From positions 1 through 8,095 of the forward strand of contig JADFOU010000084.1 in assembly GCA_022562655.1 (NCBI GenBank): 8,095 nucleotides of DNA, in the 5' to 3' direction. Below the pieces are notes generated by a model. The model made no database searches. It had not been told where the DNA came from and was given only the letters and a program-made list of their open reading frames with translations. The stretch's first letter is position 1, and each line of letters begins with the position of its first letter. This document shows, one piece after another, positions 6,373 through 8,095 of this stretch. The position numbers and the translations under genes were made by a program. The stretch is from a candidate division TA06 bacterium (GTDB lineage Bacteria > Hydrothermota > DG-26 > E44-bin18 > JADFOU01).

Positions 6373-7128
6373 TCAAAATGTGACCAGGATCAACTTAAAA
6401 GAAGCGACCAGAAGAACGATCCCTAAGATTCGTCGGATAGTCCAGCCGGAAAAACGATTTGCCCCCCAGTAGGAGCCGAGAAGCCCACCTAAAAAAGCGG
6501 TCGCGATGAGGGGGGCGAAGATCCCCACCTCTATCCCCCCACGAGCCCAACGCCCCAAGAGTCCCGCAAGAGAGTTGACCCAGATGAAACAGGCTGAGGC
6601 TGCAGCGGTCTTCTTCGGGTCCGCCCAATTCATCAGGAGGATTATTGGGGAGAGGAAGATCCCACCCCCCACTCCGACAATGCCCGAGAGGATGCCAATG
6701 GTACCCCCCACAGGGAGGGCAATCCCGAGAGGAGGGGGTTGGAGATGGGATTCGGGAGGAGAAACTCTGGACCTGATGAGGAATCGGAAGGCGGCGAAGA
6801 GGAGGATTCCGGCGAGGAGGAGGGCATAGAGGTGGGGGGAGACTGGGAGTAAGCCCCCTAAAAATGCACCCGGAACGGAGGTGAGGAGAAAAGGTATGGT
6901 GAGGGAGGAGAAGAAATGTTTTGCCCGATAGAAGGCAATAAAACCTATCCCCGCTACAAGAAGATTTAAAATGAGGGCTGTCGTAGACATCTGGGCGGGG
7001 ACGAAGGCGAAGAAGGAGAAGACTGCTAAATAACCCGACGCCCCTCCATGCCCTACCGAGGAGTAGAGGAAGGCAACAAAGAAGAAGAGGAGGCTTATGA
7101 GAGAAAGAACAGGTATTGAAAATTCCAA
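6373..7128 (-). CDS. TauE/SafE family sulfite exporter-like membrane protein
   Basis: Predicted 251-residue inner-membrane protein of the TauE/SafE (former DUF81) family, which moves sulfite, sulfoacetate or other small anions; the substrate here cannot be assigned. Two homologous halves are visible. The first has FLYSSVGHGGASGY (residues 20-33) and a following Ala/Leu-rich helix pair; the second has GILSGIVGVGGGIFLSPI (145-162), then a loop with NWADPKKTAAASACFIWVNS. Hydrophobic segments fill nearly the whole chain, about seven or eight in all. The TTG start (7126-7128) is chosen because AGGAGG (minus strand, 7133-7138) lies four bases upstream and translation begins right at the first membrane segment. 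The same frame can be read from an ATG-type start at 7236, but those 36 extra residues are hydrophilic, Arg/Pro-rich and foreign to the family. It lies downstream of the FKBP gene on the same strand, separated by 140 bases. Confidence 0.88.
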   Translation of the reverse strand: MEFSIPVLSLISLLFFFVAFLYSSVGHGGASGYLAVFSFFAFVPAQMSTTALILNLLVAGIGFIAFYRAKHFFSSLTIPFLLTSVPGAFLGGLLPVSPHLYALLLAGILLFAAFRFLIRSRVSPPESHLQPPPLGIALPVGGTIGILSGIVGVGGGIFLSPIILLMNWADPKKTAAASACFIWVNSLAGLLGRWARGGIEVGIFAPLIATAFLGGLLGSYWGANRFSGWTIRRILGIVLLVASFKLILVTF

Positions 7129-7132
7129 TAAG

Positions 7133-7138
7133 CCTCCT
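7133..7138 (-). promoter_or_regulatory. Ribosome binding site deciding a TTG start
   Basis: The minus strand reads AGGAGG, then CTTA, then TTG. The perfect Shine-Dalgarno core places the TauE start at 7126-7128 instead of the longer frame beginning at 7236. The four-base spacing is slightly short, but no comparable site precedes the upstream start. Confidence 0.68.
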
Positions 7139-7235
7139 AAGGTTCCTCTACCCGGATCGGATCTCTCTTCTCTCTGGCAACGACGAGGGAGGATTCCCGA
7201 AGGATGGGTCTCCGCTAAGACGGGGCCACTTGCCA

Positions 7236-7258
7236 ATAGGGGCTGATGGGTGCCCTAT
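7236..7258. other. Hairpin between FKBP and TauE genes
   Basis: ATAGGG (7236-7241) and CCCTAT (7253-7258) form a six-base-pair stem with an 11-base loop, 10 bases after the FKBP stop codon in the direction of transcription. No T-run follows on the minus strand, so it is not a convincing terminator. It may be a processing or stabilising hairpin within a shared transcript. The rest of the 140-base gap is GC-rich and shows nothing I can name. Confidence 0.3.
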
Positions 7259-7268
7259 CAAGCCTCTT

Positions 7269-7784
7269 CTACTTCTTGATCTCTAAGAGTTCCACCTCGA
7301 AGATGAGGGTGGCATTGGGAGGAACGGGGCCTCCTCCCGGGGCGCCATAGGCCAATTCTGGAGGGATGGTAAACTTCCGCTTCCCTCCAACCTTCATCGT
7401 GGAGAGACCCTCATCCCAGCCCTTAATCACCTTCCCACGGCCCAGGACAAACGGAAAGGGCTCTCCCCGGTCTACGGAACTGTCGAACTTGGTTCCATCC
7501 TCCAGCCAGCCTGTGTAGTGAACCACAACAGTCTCTCCGGCTTGAGGGGTTGCCCCACTCCCTTCTACGAGATCCACATACTTGAGACCTGAGGAGGTTG
7601 TCACCATCTCCTCCTCTGAAGGTGTAACGGCAGACTTCTCCTCTGAAAGTGTCGCAACAGCCTTCTCCTCTGTGAGAACGGGCTTCCCTGCTTCTTCTTG
7701 TGCTAAAGCCTTCTCCTCTTCCACTCTGCATCCGAGGAAAACGACAAGAAGTACCCCTGGAAGGGTTTTCAGAAATTGAGTCAT
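7269..7784 (-). CDS. FKBP-type peptidyl-prolyl cis-trans isomerase, probable lipoprotein
   Basis: A 171-residue protein that assists folding by isomerising Xaa-Pro bonds, probably anchored by lipid on the periplasmic side. Residues 1-18 are a lipoprotein-type signal (MTQFLK, then a hydrophobic run ending VVFLG) with lipobox Cys19; Phe at -3 makes the lipobox slightly atypical. Residues 20-65 are an acidic, Glu/Ala/Thr-rich linker containing three 9-residue units (EEKAVATLS, EEKSAVTPS, EEEMVTTSS). The FKBP domain fills 66-171 with the usual pocket residues: Tyr90 (VHYTG), Asp101 (KFDSS), Val119-Ile120, Trp123 (GWDEG), Tyr146 (LAYGA) and Phe162. The ATG at 7782-7784 is preferred because AAAGGAG lies six bases upstream and the signal peptide starts there; a TTG at 7850 would bury the signal. 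A second FKBP gene lies directly upstream on the same strand, 86 bases away. Confidence 0.93.
   Translation of the reverse strand: MTQFLKTLPGVLLVVFLGCRVEEEKALAQEEAGKPVLTEEKAVATLSEEKSAVTPSEEEMVTTSSGLKYVDLVEGSGATPQAGETVVVHYTGWLEDGTKFDSSVDRGEPFPFVLGRGKVIKGWDEGLSTMKVGGKRKFTIPPELAYGAPGGGPVPPNATLIFEVELLEIKK
7611..7664 (-). repeat. 27-base in-frame tandem repeat in the FKBP linker
   Basis: Two clear 27-base copies, both starting CTCCTCTGAA on the plus strand (7611-7637 and 7638-7664), are flanked by decayed copies on both sides. Each encodes nine residues of the Glu-rich linker between the lipid anchor and the FKBP domain. Because the unit is a multiple of three, gain or loss of copies would change linker length without breaking the frame. 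Confidence 0.7.
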
Positions 7785-7870
7785 CTTAATCTCCTTTCTG
7801 TTAATGGTCTTCTTATTTTTATCAATTTTAACCTCCAATTGCAAAGACAAAATGAACCTCTTCGCCCCTT

Positions 7871-8095
7871 CTATCTCTTGATCCCTAAAAGTTCCACCTC
7901 GAAGATCAGGGTAGAATTGGGAGGGATGACGTTTCCGAATCCCTGGGCGCCATAGCCTAATTCGGGAGGGACAATCAATTTCCGCTTTCCTCCCACGATC
8001 ATTGTGGAAATCCCCTCATCCCAGCCCTGGATGACCTGCCCCAACCCCAGGACAAACGGAAAAGGCTCTCCCCGGTCTACGGAACTGTCGAATTT
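7871..8095 (-). CDS. Second FKBP-type prolyl isomerase, partial (3' end only)
   Basis: The last 74 codons of an FKBP gene that runs off the right edge; it ends with TAG at 7871-7873. The visible part begins at KFDSSVDRGE and includes the pocket motifs VIQGWDEG, PPELGYGA and TLIFEVELL. Aligned by eye with the downstream FKBP gene, 58 of 73 positions are identical, with one extra residue in this copy near NVIPPN. Differences concentrate in the GLGQ and QGFGN segments. The two lie head to tail on the same strand with 86 bases between them, so they are tandem paralogues. Whether this copy also has a lipoprotein signal and an acidic linker cannot be seen. Parts of the two genes are nearly identical in DNA. 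Confidence 0.93.
   Translation of the reverse strand, partial: KFDSSVDRGEPFPFVLGLGQVIQGWDEGISTMIVGGKRKLIVPPELGYGAQGFGNVIPPNSTLIFEVELLGIKR

Noticed and set aside
7129..7236. N-terminal extension of 36 residues on the TauE protein
   Set aside because: The stretch is hydrophilic, Arg/Pro-rich and unlike the family's N-terminus, and a perfect AGGAGG sits before the TTG at 7128.
7785..7850. Longer FKBP frame from a TTG at 7850
   Set aside because: It would bury the lipoprotein signal peptide, and the ATG at 7784 has AAAGGAG at good spacing.

Overview
The window is bacterial chromosomal DNA with closely packed genes on both strands. It holds nine protein genes, one of them cut by the right edge, plus the possible last codons of another at the left edge. 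No rRNA, tRNA, CRISPR array, complete insertion sequence or phage gene is visible. The source looks like an uncultured bacterium. The strongest hint is a secreted FG-GAP/VCBS propeller protein ending in a FlgD-like/T9SS type A-like sorting domain, an architecture common in the Bacteroidetes/FCB group and in several candidate phyla. Two palindromic elements of kinds scattered through many environmental bacterial genomes also fit. Neither point fixes a phylum.

Layout. (1) Bases 105-1595, minus strand: a gene of unknown function with a Cys/His cluster, then an overlapping VOC (glyoxalase-fold) gene, then a DUF3291 gene. The first is strikingly AT-rich (two 60-base lines counted by hand gave 20/60 and 16/60 G+C, against 41/60 in a line of the TauE gene), so it may have been acquired. 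(2) Bases 1596-2170: the only long stretch without a convincing gene. It holds a triple TTCAAA/TTTGAA half-site array, a strong hairpin and a palindromic repeat ending just before the next gene's ribosome binding site. (3) Bases 2171-6362, plus strand: an Ste24-like M48 membrane protease, a second palindromic repeat, the secreted seven-blade propeller protein and a PhzF-family enzyme starting 4 nt after it. (4) Bases 6373-8095, minus strand: a TauE/SafE transporter with a probable TTG start, an FKBP-type prolyl isomerase lipoprotein, and the 3' part of a second FKBP gene clearly paralogous to the first.

How the genes fit together. The M48 protease, FKBP lipoprotein(s) and sorted propeller protein all act at or beyond the inner membrane, so a loose envelope-protein theme exists, but nothing shows one pathway. 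The FKBP pair is a tandem duplication. PhzF and TauE converge with 10 bases between stop codons. I see no defence, mobile or biosynthetic system. The most interesting signals are the two palindromic repeats next to genes, the heptanucleotide repeat inside the sorting domain, the uneven nucleotide similarity of the FKBP duplicates and the Cys-cluster protein.
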